NCBI RefSeq assembly: GCF_030272615.1 | Contig: NC_081409.1 | Location: forward strand, 241,574,332 to 241,638,331 | Reading direction: 5' to 3' | Source of the DNA: Cryptomeria japonica | Taxonomy: Eukaryota; Streptophyta; Pinopsida; Cupressales; Cupressaceae | Length of the DNA: 64,000 nucleotides | In this document: in pieces, positions 34,801 through 44,253 of the stretch | Position numbering within the stretch: the stretch's first letter is position 1 | How the letters are laid out: every line of letters begins with the position of its first letter | Notes under the pieces: model-generated | Database searches by the model: none | Seen by the model: the letters and a program-made list of their open reading frames with translations, nothing else | Told to the model about the DNA's origin: nothing | Position numbers and translations under genes: made by a program

Positions 34801-35497
34801 CAAACTTAGACTTTCCGGCAAAGACCTGTTCTGTAAAATAGAACATCCATTCTTCAAAGTAGTTGGACTTAGGGAGTCCCATGACTCGGCTAAGTAAGGT
34901 GACCATATCGCCATGTTCATTATGAAAGTCACTTCTGGGGGTCTTTTTCACAATCCTGGTGCTTGAAGGCCTTTTTTCTTTGAACCATTCTTCGTTAATT
35001 AGTGCCCTGCATCGAGCTGGGTTCATATCATACGCCCCCTGTGCCTCGTCCATTGTTGTAGCTATGGGATTATTTGGAAAGGGGATATCAAATGCATCGC
35101 CGATAGCCTCAGGGGAGAAGTCGGCAATAGTGATATCTTCCAGAAGCACTAATCTGGACTTTGGCTCGTAATGCCGAGCAGCTTCCACTACTAATTCATA
35201 GTTCTGGATTGCTGGAGGAAAACCTGCTGCTTGGGCGATGCCACTTTCCAGCATTTGCCTAGGCCTGCCATATGCATTGGGTGAGAAGACCCGATCCCTG
35301 AAATCCTGAATATCAATGTGGCCAAGGTCGGTGTCACCAATGTTGTCCCAGATACTCTGGACCTTTGACTCTCTTAACCCTCCCCTCTGATACTGATACT
35401 TCATTCTTTCAACTTTCCGTGGGATGTCTGATTTGGATGCTCGTGAGGTTTCTGCTGCAGCGGGTGTTTTTGATGATTCTGCCGCTGATTTAGGCAT
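31865..35497 (-). CDS. Giant-LTR ORF, 1210-residue protein of unknown function
   Basis: This is the only long intact reading frame in the window. The start MPKSAAESS at 35497 is conserved with unit A. Residues 1-45 are Ser/Ala/Lys-rich. Residues about 75-420 form a domain conserved with units A and C, with FSPEAIGDAFDIPF at about 127-140, NYFEEWMFYF near 212 and FDWAQIISDNI near 232. Residues about 575-720 are a charged, low-complexity linker with a likely nuclear-localisation signal (KRKK at about 592, SKRTRREK at about 604-611). The C-terminal 400 residues are largely helical. No RT, integrase, DDE transposase, zinc knuckle or membrane segment is seen. The N-terminal pattern resembles the extra ORF 3' of pol in element G and may belong to the plant 'putative transposon protein' families associated with Athila-like elements. 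That is inference. Confidence 0.8.
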   Translation of the reverse strand: MPKSAAESSKTPAAAETSRASKSDIPRKVERMKYQYQRGGLRESKVQSIWDNIGDTDLGHIDIQDFRDRVFSPNAYGRPRQMLESGIAQAAGFPPAIQNYELVVEAARHYEPKSRLVLLEDITIADFSPEAIGDAFDIPFPNNPIATTMDEAQGAYDMNPARCRALINEEWFKEKRPSSTRIVKKTPRSDFHNEHGDMVTLLSRVMGLPKSNYFEEWMFYFTEQVFAGKSKFDWAQIISDNIHAQLIELETKKYFTMTSYLVYMFAKNQPLPGLIMKGEIGNGPGQVKVYDCYPQLHYQDIAQREKSSPAYAVGQYERVNDAFTMRLVRLMQGGLHIRLSEQATILVQRYGAWFIQFPRFSYIRIAGFEGAPLRLPRYPTDKVVLMEVARQSRPAGILLRESKQAGFAFPMIIGNHDVQLRTPTLAEESLAELASYGLQEHFPRKCFDHDNLAKRAYGRRYRAKESIEDYWKNCSDDYEVRRREYSRLSVQQMRLFEYRRVPDQLTDSGNCLQVREFEAVRHLLPGVDWSRDPITDFEAVMAAPARYTDQWLQHQIERLVHEGVQFTYHLMGNFDSQSSEDERTSAEKPEKRKKTKACRGTRTSKRTRREKIPIRRPETASSSDPSSPDGAIDLDCIPAPPSQSDIEAFQANDPPAPDMPDTEQKGPNSTKPGDQIEEGEIPSTQGIEVHEPTQQSRHELLLLHAAKDDSTVEGEQRTDEIHELEGTKEPPSQEDIRQLFSEIGENSDANKELPPSSTPPMAGQLLICDQPVESMGAQGANLTLSSTQTVPQEWLIARAQRRAATKAPIDLEDIFSRMDQTKVKGKKKPRTYSKITKDGQRNRTLHIATPPVNKLADQITLADYSITTVPIGRATKEQEKEEFKDSVQNILRQLEEITAEKDMYRARAEQAEGYIDKLLRPLHNPSESHIPPMALAQRTTTEFEGIRDTAKAVKEWVQDIKKRGEQILKEVKEMALHRELTLVRLLEVKRESLHMHEVAASTLPLLRALFWTHTQIPTLPDILSPHSISVLKEWYWTVTMKNDAQEIIDKENDACEAILGNMQELGKTILRSMVSGWINDLSDSVIRPDWEGRLGADKASYSIEDLSFAGQFHSDILCFERNRSSWKDGLRHVDQYLEGMQYKIRHPPMPPFNPLFQLCIKFQEYVREERAAGRDLWREYLHGEDQFLQKECETRIEKAVSQKCFFPPKS

Positions 35498-36304
35498 TTA
35501 TCCTGCACAGCCAGACACGGATTACAAGGTGACTCGAGAATGACAATGCGGGTTAGATAATAACAGAAGTGTTTCAACAGACCGAGATTAGTTTAAATAT
35601 CACTCTGGGCTAACAATCTGATTAACTTCTACAACATCATATTCCTGAAGATTCATGACTAAGCATTCTTACTCTCGAATTTTTTTTTTTGATTAATTTT
35701 AACAAAGGCAAAACATGAGAATTTTGAAAAGAGATGCAGTTTCCGGTCAAACCTCGGGTATGAATCCTAAATTTTGGATGTTCGAATGACGGAGATGCAG
35801 ACTCTAAGCATTTCAAATTTTGCGTATTTTGCCTATTTGATTCACACATTTTAAATGACCGTACGCGATAAGGCGTACTTACCTGATTGGAGCGAATGAT
35901 GGGTGATTACCCGACCTTGTCGTGCGGGGCGAGCGGATGACCCTGCAAAATTTGAATCCCAACGGTTATCCTTCCTGTTTAAATTTTCGCAGTTTGGAAG
36001 ATGAAAGAGGATTTATTAATTTCACATGGTTCTGTGTCTAACAACCCGAATTTTAAATGGTTGATGGGAGGATGATGCGGTGTCTTACCTCCTTGCTTTC
36101 GGATTTAAGAGTTCCTTTCGAATTTCGAATTGGAGGTTTTCGAATCTAACCTTCGCGGGTGTGCTCGCCCTGGCCTCCGCGTTACAAACTGTGCCTTTTG
36201 CGTTAAAGTTTCGCTTGCTTTTGGACTTCGCTTTCTGCATTAAAGCTTGGAGCTTAAGTCGGGAGAGATGATCGCATTGGCTTTTAACTTTGCCTTCGTT
36301 TTGT

Positions 36305-37345
36305 GTTCGGACCTAAGGTTCGAAAATGATTGTGTCGCCTTCAGCTTCCATCCCCGCCGAGGTTCGGACCTGGGGTCCGAAATGCGATCTCACAGGGTTA
36401 ATTTCCTCGCCTTTGCCAGCGCTCGAGGCTTAGGGTCTGGAGACGATAATCGCACTATGTTTTGCTTTTAAACGTTCATCTTGGAATTTCGGACGCTTAG
36501 GGTCCGAAAACGTTGTTTGCACTATGTTTTTACTTAACTTCGCCTTGTTGGAGCTCGGACGCGGGGGTCCGAAATGGATGCTGCGCTATGTTTTTAAAAC
36601 TTTATTTGCCTTTGTTGAAGTTCGGACGCGGGGGTCCGAAATGCGCGTTGTTCGCACTATGTTTTAAAACTTAACTTCGCCTTGGTTTAAGTTCGGACGC
36701 GGGGGTCCGAAATGCGCGTTTTGTTATGTTTAAAAAAAACCCAACTTTGCCTTGGTTTAAGTTCGGACGCGGGGGTCCGAAATGCGCGTTTTGTTATGTT
36801 TAAAAAACCCAACTTTGCCTTTTTCGGAGCTTAGGGTCCAAAGCGCGTGTTTAATATGGTTGCTTTTAAAGCCTTGCTTCGCCCTTTTTATTCGGAGCTT
36901 GGGGTCCGAAGTATGCGTTTTGTTGTGCGTTTTGCTTTTTAAAACTTACTTCGCCCTTTTCAGAGCTTAGGGTCCGAAAACGGTGTTTATGTAGCTTTTT
37001 TAAAAAAACTTTAACTTTGTCATTTAGGGTCCGAAATGCGATGTTTGCACAATGTTTTAAAACTTCACTTTGTTGAAGTTCGGACCTAAGGTCCGAAATG
37101 GATGCGCAGCGTTACGTTTTAACTTGATTTTGGATATTTCGGACCTGGGGTCTGAAAATGGATGCGCAGCGTTACGTTTTAACTTGATTTTGGACATTTC
37201 GGACCTGGGGTCCGAAAATGGAATTCCACCTTACGCTTTTAAATTTTGAATTTTCACTTTCGGACACTTAAATCCAAAAAGAGGAGCGCATAACGTTTTT
37301 TTACCTTAACTTGACTTTCGCCAAGTTCGGACCTGGGGTCCGAAA
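36305..37345. repeat. Array of about 17 TTCGGAC/GTCCGAA hairpins (unit B)
   Basis: Motifs of the form TTCGGAC, 4-6 bases (CTGGG, GCGGGG, CTAAG), GTCCGAA recur every 50-75 bases from about 36309 to 37340, each usually followed by ATGCG or ATGG and a TTTTAAAACTT stretch. The 7-bp arms pair perfectly in the best copies (36362, 36622, 36694, 36766, 37198, 37327). It occupies the same place as the array in units C and D but has a different sequence. Confidence 0.85.
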
Positions 37346-37553
37346 AGGAGATGCATTATGTTAAGTTTTGAAATTTTGGAACAAACTCTCGGTATTTACG
37401 CCCGAAAGCCAGATCAGTCAAAAGGGCTCATTGGTTCACTACTCCAACGTTGATCAGCTTACGGACTGATCACGAACTCGCTCGAGGAGATACGAGAAAC
37501 TCTGATTCAATTCTCGGGATGACGATCAAAAAACTCAAAACTGGAAAGGGGGA

Positions 37554-37590
37554 CCCTGTCGGCGACAGGGGGCGTGTGCAACGCACAACA
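37554..37590 (-). other. Paired terminal hairpins of unit B
   Basis: Hairpin 2 (37554-37570): CCCTGTC, loop GGC, GACAGGG, a perfect 7-bp stem. Hairpin 1 (37574-37586): GTGTG, CAA, CGCAC with one mismatch. The unit ends CAACA at 37590. Confidence 0.78.
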
Positions 37591-38283
37591 CGGCTCCGGA
37601 GCCTTCTTCACTTGACATTGAGTGTGGGGCCTAGTCGGCGAGATCTTCCTCCGCTACGTCTGAAAGTGGCAGGTTCTTGGCGACCTCCTCCAACTCCTTC
37701 CACGTACACGGCCTTTGTCTCTCCCGACTACGACTCTGACTCACACCGTGACTTCTGCTATGTTCCTCAAGGCTCTTTGAGTCAACAACTTCCCTTAGTC
37801 ATCGTCTTCGCTCGGCCTATTCTTTTATGCGGAGGGATTTCCGTACAGTTCCCTCGTCTACTCCTTCGGTGGTAGTGGTATGTTTGTCTTTGTTTGGCTG
37901 TAGGGGCATTAAGTGTCGGGGGTATGGCGTCGGCTTGTCTCCCTTTCCTCTTCCTCCCTATGGTTCCACTCTTCGTACCTTTGGAGTACTTGTTGCCAAC
38001 GGAGTTCCCATGTAGTTTCCTTCCTTCGGTCTTGGAGTGTAATCAGATTTCTTGGGAGCAACATTGGAATACTTCTGAGCAGATCAAAGACGGGAGTGCT
38101 GACAGTGAGGCCTTCAGAGACAGCTCTCTCCTGAGCCTCCCTCTGCACGTAGTGCGTGACCAACACGTCCCACAACTCTACCAAGTCTGCCGTCAACTGA
38201 TCCTCTTGTGCCTCTTCCGCGGTACTTTCTTTGTGTGTGTCACTGTCTATGACAGTCAATTGCTGGTTGAATGGTCGACCCAT
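37591..38283 (-). pseudogene. Element F gag, N-terminal part
   Basis: The ATG at 38283 opens MGRPFNQQLTVIDSD, equivalent to MGQPIRENIVDEDDE in element G. It is followed by LVELWDVLVTHYVQREAQER and an arginine/glutamate-rich helical stretch (RYEEWNHREEEERE) also seen in G. A stop lies at about 37909, with further pieces in other frames until unit B interrupts at 37590. Confidence 0.75.
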
Positions 38284-38325
38284 TAATTCCTTCCACCTAC
38301 AGCCATAGTTATCTCCTGGTTCGTT

Positions 38326-38343
38326 CAAGCAACGATGCCAAAA
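38326..38343 (-). other. Primer-binding site of element F
   Basis: Just inside the 5' LTR the sense strand reads TTTTGGCATCGTTGC, close to the complement of a plant tRNA-Asp 3' end (TGGCGCCGTTGCC), as used by Athila/Tat elements. Confidence 0.65.
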
Positions 38344-38688
38344 TGTTTAGTCCTTATAGTGAGGTTGGTAAACTCATGGATAAACAGAGATATCCCACAC
38401 GTACCAACAATTCATGTAACGGAACATTAATATATATCAAAGCATAAATAACAACAACAGAATAGCTATGACAAAATAATGATATCTTTATTGAATTCTC
38501 CAATATGCCAGTACAATACCGTTCTTGCCCAGATTTTATCCATACCATATATAGACTCGACGGTTGGCCAAGTTGCCAACCGTCACTAACTACCAACTAC
38601 CCCACGGGAACCTTTCGGCGACTCAAACATAACCAACCATAAACACCCGACCCCACTTTAAACTAACATGTGTTATTGACCCCTAACA
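38344..38688 (-). repeat. 5' LTR of element F
   Basis: 345 bp, partner of 21281-21625. A TATA-type box is on the minus strand near 38546. It is flanked on the right by the target duplication CATAT. Confidence 0.92.
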
Positions 38689-38693
38689 CATAT

Positions 38694-39763
38694 CAAGTAA
38701 TTACTAGTGCTGAGACTCCCTCTTAGCAAGGGCTTTTTAATCCACAACTCCAAGCCTGTCTCGAAAATGCACAAACTTCACTTTTGCAAGAGGCTTGGTA
38801 AGAATGTCAGTCGTCTATTCCTCAGTACAAATGTATCTCAACTGAACAACATCCCTTTGTACCATATCTCTAATATAGTGGTACTGAATCTCAACATGCT
38901 TTGTTCTGTCATGCGATACTGGATTGACAGAAAGCTTCACACAACTTTGGTTATCACAATGAATGGTAGTAGGCTCCAATGATTGTCCAAACAATCTTGC
39001 AAGGAGCTTACGAAGCCACACTGCTTCGCTAGTTGCCACACATGCTGCGATGTATTCTGCCTCTGCAGTGCTCAAAGCTACTGAAGACTGCTTCTTGCTA
39101 CACCAGGAAATCATAGTAGATCCCAAGCTGAAGCAACAACCAGAGGTTCTCTTACGATCAATAACACTCCGTGTCCAATCAGAATCAAAATATCCTTCAA
39201 ATATCAGGTCCACACTGGAAGAGTATTTCAAGCCATATCCAACTGTGCCATGCAAGTATCTCAAGATATGCTTGGTTGCAACTAGATGTATCTGTCTAGG
39301 TTTCTCATGAACTAGCTAAGTGCACTCACTGCATAGCAAATATCTGGTCTAGTGTTAACCAGATACATCAAGGACCCAATCAACTGCCTGTACATAGTAG
39401 GGTCCACAAGATCTGAACTAGCTGCAGCTTCCCTCAATTTCTTCAAGTTAGTTTCCATTGGTGTGGACATAGATTTACTATATTTCATTCCAAATCTCTT
39501 CAAGATATCGTGGTGTATTTTCCCTGACTTAGGATTATCTCATCTGGCCTCTGCCAAACTTCCAACCCTAGAAAGAAGTGCATGAGTGCTAAGTCCTTCA
39601 TTTCGAATTCGGAAGTTAACTCCTTCTTGTATCTATCAATGAGATGGTCTTCTCCTGTGACAAATAGTTCATCAACATAAAGTACCAAGATCAATGTATC
39701 ATCATTGAATACCTTGAAGTAAAGGTTTGGATCAGCATCATTCTTGCAGAAACCCAAAGCCAC
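38694..39763 (-). pseudogene. Copia reverse transcriptase (C-terminal part) and RNase H
   Basis: The 39763-39500 piece carries NDDTLILVLYVDELFVTG, where the catalytic YVDD box reads YVDE, and HFFLGLEVWQ. 39503-39312 has YRQLIGSLMYLVNTRPDICYAV. 39264-38815 has RNase H signatures TSGCCFSLGS, KKQSSVALSTAEAEYIA and the CDNQSCVKL Asp motif. Several frame changes separate the pieces. Downstream the element continues past insertion F to its LTR at 20973. Confidence 0.88.
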
Positions 39764-40848
39764 TAAATATCTGTCATTCTTTCATACCGAGCCCAAGGAG
39801 CCTGTTTAAGACCATATAGGGCTTTCTTCAATTTACACACGTGAGACTCTTTCCCATGAATCACGAGCCCCTCAAGTTGCTCGATGTAGACCTCTTCAAT
39901 CACACCATTGAGAAAAGTTGTCTTCACATTCATCTAATGTAACTTCCATCCCTTAGCTGCTGCAATGGCAATGATGGTTCTAATGGAAGTATAGCGAGCA
40001 ACAGGAGCAAATGTCTCTTCATAGTCTATTCCCTCTTGTTGAGAAAAACCACAAGCCACAAATCTAGCCTTGTACTTTTCAATGCTACCATCAGTTGCAT
40101 GCTTAATCTTGTACAACCACTTGAAAGATACAACAGACTTCCCTTTCGGTCTAGGCACAATATCCCACACATCATTTTTGAGAATGGATTGATACTCCTC
40201 ATCCATTGCATCTTTCCAAACCTGTTGTTTTGAGGCTTCCTCTACACTGGAAGGTTCAAATTCAATAAGATTACACATCAATACAACATAGCTAGAGAAC
40301 CTCTGAGGTCTTTTACTTTCTTTGAACGTGCCTCTAGGAGCGGCAAACTGTTCTGCTTCCCGCATAGTGTTTCTTGCCCAAAGAGGTCTCTTTCGAGTCA
40401 CAACAATATTTCTAGGCCCATCAGTGGGATCCAAAGGTTGAATTGGATCATCATTCATATCAGGTTTTGTAGACTCCCTCTGAATTTCAGGAGTATGATC
40501 AACATCCATGTCTTGAGGAGTCTCATGATTTTCATCATCCATCTCCATGCAAGAACCCGTAGATTTCCTGAATGCAACATCTTCCTCAAATGTGACATCC
40601 CTGCTTACTTCTATTTGCTTCTGACCAGGAATGTAAATACGGTAGGCTTTGGAGATTTCACTGTAGCCCACAAATATCCCTCTCTTGCCAGAAGGTTCCA
40701 ACTTGGTCCTCTTGTCCTTGGGAATATGAACATACATAGGACAACCAAAGATTCTCGGGCGATTGATATCAGGTTTGATCCTTGAAAAGGCTTCTTCAGG
40801 AGTCATGTTTTGTAATATCCGATGAGGACATCTGTTTTGAACTAACAC
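39764..40848 (-). pseudogene. Copia integrase end and RT N-terminal part
   Basis: It reads GCPMYVHIPKDKRTKLEPSG and GIFVGYSEISKAYRIY (the end of integrase), a Pro/Asp-rich linker, then VSFKWLYKIKHATDGSIEKY, KARFVACGFSQQEGIDYEE and TFAPVARYTSIR, the conserved start of copia RT. The frame is lost at about 39934, then the catalytic palm follows in the next piece. Confidence 0.88.
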
Positions 40849-40881
40849 TGTTGTTCTAGAGGCTTCTGCCCATAGAAAAGT

Positions 40882-41391
40882 TTAAAAGTCTTCATCATGA
40901 ATCATAGCTTTTGCAACTTCAACAATAGATCTGTTCTTCCTTTCTGCAACCCCATTTTGTTGAGGGTTGTAAGGGACATGGAACTCCCTCTTGATCCTTG
41001 CCTCAATACAGAAATCACGAAAGCTACCCGAGGTGTACTCACTTCCATTGTCAGACCTTAAAGTTTTAATTTTCTTACCAAATAAATTTTCTACAAGAGC
41101 TTTAAACTCTTTAAACCTACCTAGGACTTCATCAGACTCTTTATACCTTAAGAAATAAATCCAAGTCTTCCTAGAGTAGTCATCTATGAAAGTTGCATAA
41201 TACAAACATCCACTTAGTGATGAATTTGACATTGGACCACATAAATCTGAATGTACAAGATCTAGTATTTCTTTAGACCTACTTTCACTGCTATGAAAAG
41301 GACTCTTAATATTTTTACTCATAGCACAACCTTTACAAGTACCATAATGTACATGATTAAGTTTAGGAATACCTTTTACCATCTTCTCCAA
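40882..41391 (-). pseudogene. Copia integrase catalytic core
   Basis: The zinc-binding part shows CKGC. The DDE triad is visible as HSDLCGPM, RSDNGSEY and GVAERKNRS. The piece is open for 169 codons and retains all three acidic residues. It breaks at 40881 before the C-terminal region. Confidence 0.9.
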
Positions 41392-41511
41392 TGATGGAAG
41401 AGCCCTTAAGTGAAGATGTCCAAGTCTTTTGTGTCAAAGTTTGCTGGAACTAGAAGAATCATGAAGAAGAGCTTGCACTGGAGGAGTGGAGAGTTTATAC
41501 AAACTTTCATG

Positions 41512-42130
41512 TCAATTTCGGATCACACGAGCAATCTTGATGTTGGAGTTCTTAGGCCAAGCAAGAACTCTTCCTTCAGAAAATGCAATTTGATATCCTT
41601 TATCCTCCACGGCTGAAATAGACACAAGGTTTCTCTTGATCCCCGACACGAACAACACATCACTTAGATGTAGAGAAACTCCAGATTCAAGGTTTAGAGA
41701 TGTAGCACCAAATCCTCTTACTGAATAGCGTGCATCATCTCCAATGATAACTTGAAGATTTGACGACTCCACTAAATCAGAAAGGTGCTCCCGATAACTG
41801 GTGATATGTCGAAAGGCTCCACTATCAATTAACCATGTATCACTATCCATAGGAACATTGCTTGATAATGCTGATATGAAAAAAAAACCATTGGAGTTAT
41901 CTTCAACCTCCTTCTGAGATGAGACTTCATTGATGTTTGCTCCTTGATGATTTGGTCTTGTCAAACAATCCTTTGCAAAGTGACCAAACTTGTCACACCT
42001 AAAACACTGGATGCGAGAGAGATCTTTCTTCTTCTTCCTAGAATTAGGTGCGGAACCTGATTTCAGATTTCTATTCCTTTTGAAGTCGCCCTTCTTCCAA
42101 TTCTTACATTTCTTGGTAGATTGAGAGTAA
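41512..42130 (-). pseudogene. Copia gag end and protease
   Basis: One zinc knuckle, CFRCDKFGHFAKDC, lies at about 41963-42004. The next frame carries the protease active site WLIDSGAFRHIT, then the pre-integrase region LSDVLFVSGIKRNLVSIS. Upstream (higher coordinates), a Lys/Arg-rich gag stretch ends abruptly near 42130 at unrelated sequence, so the gag start, primer site and 5' LTR are missing. Confidence 0.85.
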
Positions 42131-44248
42131 TGTCAATTTCCAAAATCAAAGTTTTAAAGCACAAGCGGAAAGTTCGGCCATTGCAATCCAAGAACGAAAT
42201 AAACATTTTTTCGTTTCTTCTCCATCTCTTTTGCCGAAAACAACACTGAAAATCAATTGCAAAGTTCAGCGTGTTTGGTCAAATTCAAAATAGGCTGAAT
42301 TGTAAGTTTGTCTTATCTGTTTTTTTTGAAATGGCCAAAAAGGCCCGAATTGTTTAAAATTGCCAAACACTTGAAAATAAGAAAAAAATGCAAAGAAAAG
42401 GTTCAGTGATATGTATACGTTTATTTTTTGCTTGCTATCAACCTTGCTTATGCCGAGAAAACACCAAAAACAATGAAGGCGTTTTAAAAGCGTGAGAAAG
42501 TTTGGCATTTTTTTTCGCAAGGTCGTATGTTTTCGCCTTTGCTTAAGCTGATAAAAGGCCCAAATCCATCTTAAAGCGTCAAACTCCCAAGTTCAGTGAC
42601 GTGGCATCACAATAATGAAAAGCGCTTGCTCTCTTCAACCTCCCCAACATCGATATAGACACCAAACTTCCCCTTAAGCCATTAAAAGTTAATTTCAAAA
42701 ATGCCAAACCGGATTTGACTTTTTGCAAATAAGCAGAGTGAGATGTTATTTATAATACTATCCCTTTTGCCGAAAGGAATGCCGAAGTTTGTTCAAGCCA
42801 AATTTTAATCACATTTCTAAAGAAGTCCAACGTTTTGATTAAAAATCAGAAGAGGCTTATTTCTTATCGATCTTCCTCCACCAAACTTTTGTCGAAGTTC
42901 GTTTTGGCTCGTTTTTTAAAATGAAGGGCGGATTAAATATAAGCAATGCTTTGGAAGTTCGGTATTGGGATTAAAATCAGAACAAGCTCCTTAAAAATAA
43001 CAGTGGCTTAGGAGAAATAAATGCAACCTAATGAAAATTGTGCCATTCAAAGAAAAGATGTTGCAAAATTATCAAATTGTGCCAAGGTGAGAGAAGAGAT
43101 GATACAAAAAAAAATTGCTGAAGAGGGAAAGTCACTAAAAGAGAAATCATGAGGGGAGAAAAAGCAGTGTTCCACGGCCGTTGGGGACGGGGAGACCGGG
43201 GGATGCAGAAATGGGCTTCAGGGACGGGGGGACAAAGGGAAAAAGTTGCGGGGATGGGGGGACTTGGGCTTGGGGAGGGGGAAACGCATTTCCATGGAAC
43301 CAGGACAAAAAGCATCATTGCCAAAATTGTTGAAGAAAACACATGACTTAGACTTGTAGGGCAACTCAGACCCAAAGAGCAGATATCAGCATCAAAGCAA
43401 ACCTGAAACATCAACATTTTCAGATTCCAAGAGTGAGATGCCATCAATTGTTAAGGATGTTCTTCATGTTGTTTCACAGGTTTCTATTAGAATTCTCTTT
43501 TAAACTCCTTCAACATGAATTGAGAATAAAAAGACAATCAAGTCACTGCAGAGAAATAAATCAGACTCAAGATGCAATTTGGTAGAATGAGGAGACATAT
43601 TAGCCATTTCCACATCTAAAAATGCACTTCCAATATCTCAAAGAGCATTTCCAGATTAATAAAGATGAAATCAGAATTTATTAACATTATTTTTCTCAAA
43701 TGAGGGTTTGTTAGCATTCATTTATGCGTTTAAGATCAACTCACAATCATGATCAAAGAGTTTTCTTGGTCTTTTCAGGTCTGGCGTAGGGAGTAGGCAG
43801 TGTGGAATGAGGTGGGATCACACTCAACAATGCGAAGAAGGAATATCCAAAGATAGCTTCGACAACAAACAACAGATTGATGGTAGAGAAGCACGAGATG
43901 ATTGAATGATGATGAAGGACATCTTAGAGGCTTGAAGAGGCCAAAGATTCAAGACATGGGAAAATCACAATCAAGGGCTACATTCCAGAGTGCCTTTTTT
44001 CAGATGCCTGGAAGGCAGTGGCAGGCACAGAATGCTACACAGGATTATGCAAAAAAAGAAAATGAATTTATTTGTAAAAGCAATTGCTTTATTGTAAGAT
44101 GACTTCTTGTGGGTTCAATTGAATTGAATCCAAAAGGGGGGCCCCAAGTTAGTTATTTCCTAGTTACCTGATTCACCTTTTTGTGCCTCGAGCCTAGTGA
44201 AATTTTTGTTTTCTAGTGAGATTAATTGAAAATAGTTCCAAGTAGTTG
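42131..44248. other. Unassigned AT-rich region, possibly decayed part of giant unit H
   Basis: No gene is seen. From 42160 to about 43000, motifs such as GCCGAAGTTTG and GTCGAAGTTCG recall the decayed leader of subfamily 1 units but in plus orientation, as expected if unit H begins here. No terminal hairpins are visible. A G-rich tract lies at 43182-43282. From about 44139 (AAAAGGGGGGCCCC then TTAGTTATTTCCTAGTTACC) the sequence resembles the segment just before the TATA box in unit A. Confidence 0.35.
43182..43282 (+). other. G-run tract with G-quadruplex potential
   Basis: Repeated runs of three to six G occur, for example GGGGATGGGGGGACTTGGG followed by CTTGGGGAGGGGG. They satisfy the four-run spacing pattern on the plus strand. 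This is the most GC-rich stretch in this part of the window. Confidence 0.6.
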
Positions 44249-44253
44249 AAAGG

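Larger units (their letters stand above)
30753..37590 (-). mobile_element. Giant-LTR unit B (6838 bp), subfamily 1, intact ORF
   Basis: Perfect 5-bp duplications CGGCT flank it (30748-30752, 37591-37595). On the minus strand it starts TGTTGTGCGTTGC and ends GACACGTCAACA. Order: terminal hairpins (37590-37554), array of hairpins (about 37350-36300), AT-rich leader, a 1210-codon ORF (35497-31865), TATA-like box (31611-31620), then about 860 bp to the CA end. It splits the gag of element F. An intact ORF and perfect duplications mean it is young, yet its two ends share no direct repeat, which argues against an LTR-interior-LTR structure. Confidence 0.88.
21281..38688 (-). mobile_element. Ty3/gypsy element F (Athila/Tat-like), deleted, split by units D and B
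   Basis: It is bounded by 345-bp LTRs (21281-21625 and 38344-38688) and 5-bp duplications CATAT (21276-21280, 38689-38693). The LTRs differ at about 19 positions by eye, nearly all transitions. The outer span is 17.4 kb. Removing D (23965-29159), B (30753-37590) and their duplications leaves about 5.4 kb: gag, protease, part of RT and a short 3' tail. RNase H and integrase are missing between about 22003 and 21960, so it had lost autonomy. It sits in the 3' part of a copia element. The primer site resembles tRNA-Asp, as in Athila/Tat. Confidence 0.92.

Noticed and set aside
37450-38286. Plus-strand open frames opposite gag of element F
   Set aside because: They are the reverse of the gag coding sequence, which matches element G on the sense strand.
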